Assembly: GCA_002420315.1 (NCBI GenBank)
Contig: DIHU01000157.1
Coordinates: 1-6,879, forward strand
Length of the DNA stretch: 6,879 nt
Direction of reading: 5' to 3'
From: Akkermansiaceae bacterium UBA5688
GTDB taxonomy: Bacteria > Verrucomicrobiota > Verrucomicrobiia > Verrucomicrobiales > Akkermansiaceae
The translations under genes and the position numbers were made by a program. Below, in pieces: positions 6,744-6,879 of this stretch (within the stretch, counting starts at the first letter, position 1; every line of letters starts with the position of its first letter). The notes under the pieces were generated by a model that saw only the letters and a program-made list of their open reading frames with translations, was not told the origin of the DNA and made no database searches.

Positions 6744-6879
6744 ACGTAGATATTGAGACCGCTAAATCCAACTAACGCGAGCCCCCTTATGAATTTCTCT
6801 AAATTCTTCCAACTTTTGGATTTCCCCAGATCAGGACATCTCTCTTACTCTGCCCGATCAAACTCAAGCTCCTCACTTC

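Noticed and set aside
6808..6820. Small inverted repeat TCCAA-CTT-TTGGA
   Set aside because: A 5-bp AT-containing stem with a 3-nt loop and no T run in the minus direction; expected by chance.
6845..6877. Possible C-terminal end of a minus-strand gene entering the window (SEELEFDRAE then TAA)
   Set aside because: The composition looks protein-like and convergent layout would be sensible, but 10 codons are too few to support a gene.
6789..6879. Open frame from ATG 6789 to the window end on the plus strand
   Set aside because: Only 30 Ser/Phe-rich codons, no ribosome site and no resemblance to rimM, trmD or other known starts.

Overview
The window holds seven protein genes: five on the minus strand (positions 1-4963) and two on the plus strand (5130-6680). 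No tRNA, rRNA, CRISPR array, insertion sequence or long repeat was seen. The organism looks like a Gram-negative bacterium of moderate GC. The style of the 2-oxoacid dehydrogenase subunits (E1-alpha with a GHGEHDD segment, E2 with a VETNKAMMGVTT lipoyl site) and the class V aminotransferase suggest the Planctomycetes-Verrucomicrobia-Chlamydiae group, most likely a verrucomicrobium. This is inference from remembered family resemblance, not a search.

Minus strand, in transcription order from 4963 down to 1: a polysaccharide deacetylase with a twin-arginine-like lipoprotein signal; a 571-residue dynamin-like GTPase with a two-segment membrane region; then E1-alpha, E1-beta and the N-terminal lipoyl domain of E2 (cut by the window edge) of a branched-chain or pyruvate-type 2-oxoacid dehydrogenase. 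Gaps are 38 nt, 10 nt, a 4-base ATGA overlap and 5 nt, with no terminator seen between genes, so all five could be one operon. E1-alpha/E1-beta and E2 form the decarboxylating and acyl-transferring parts of one complex that makes acyl-CoA. The deacetylase and GTPase act at the envelope or membrane, and their link to acyl-CoA supply is only suggested by adjacency.

Plus strand: a PLP-dependent class V aminotransferase (alanine/serine-glyoxylate type), divergent from the deacetylase across a 166-nt region in which the two predicted promoters share a -35 region. Next come a 225-nt spacer and rpsP (ribosomal protein bS16), closed by a clear intrinsic terminator. The last 136 nt (6744-6879) contain no gene that can be supported.

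Most of the window is ordinary metabolic and housekeeping sequence. No clear new system was found. The points most worth checking are the GTPase/oxoacid-dehydrogenase linkage, the degenerate G4 motif of the GTPase, an alternative upstream start for rpsP, and the near absence of Shine-Dalgarno sites.
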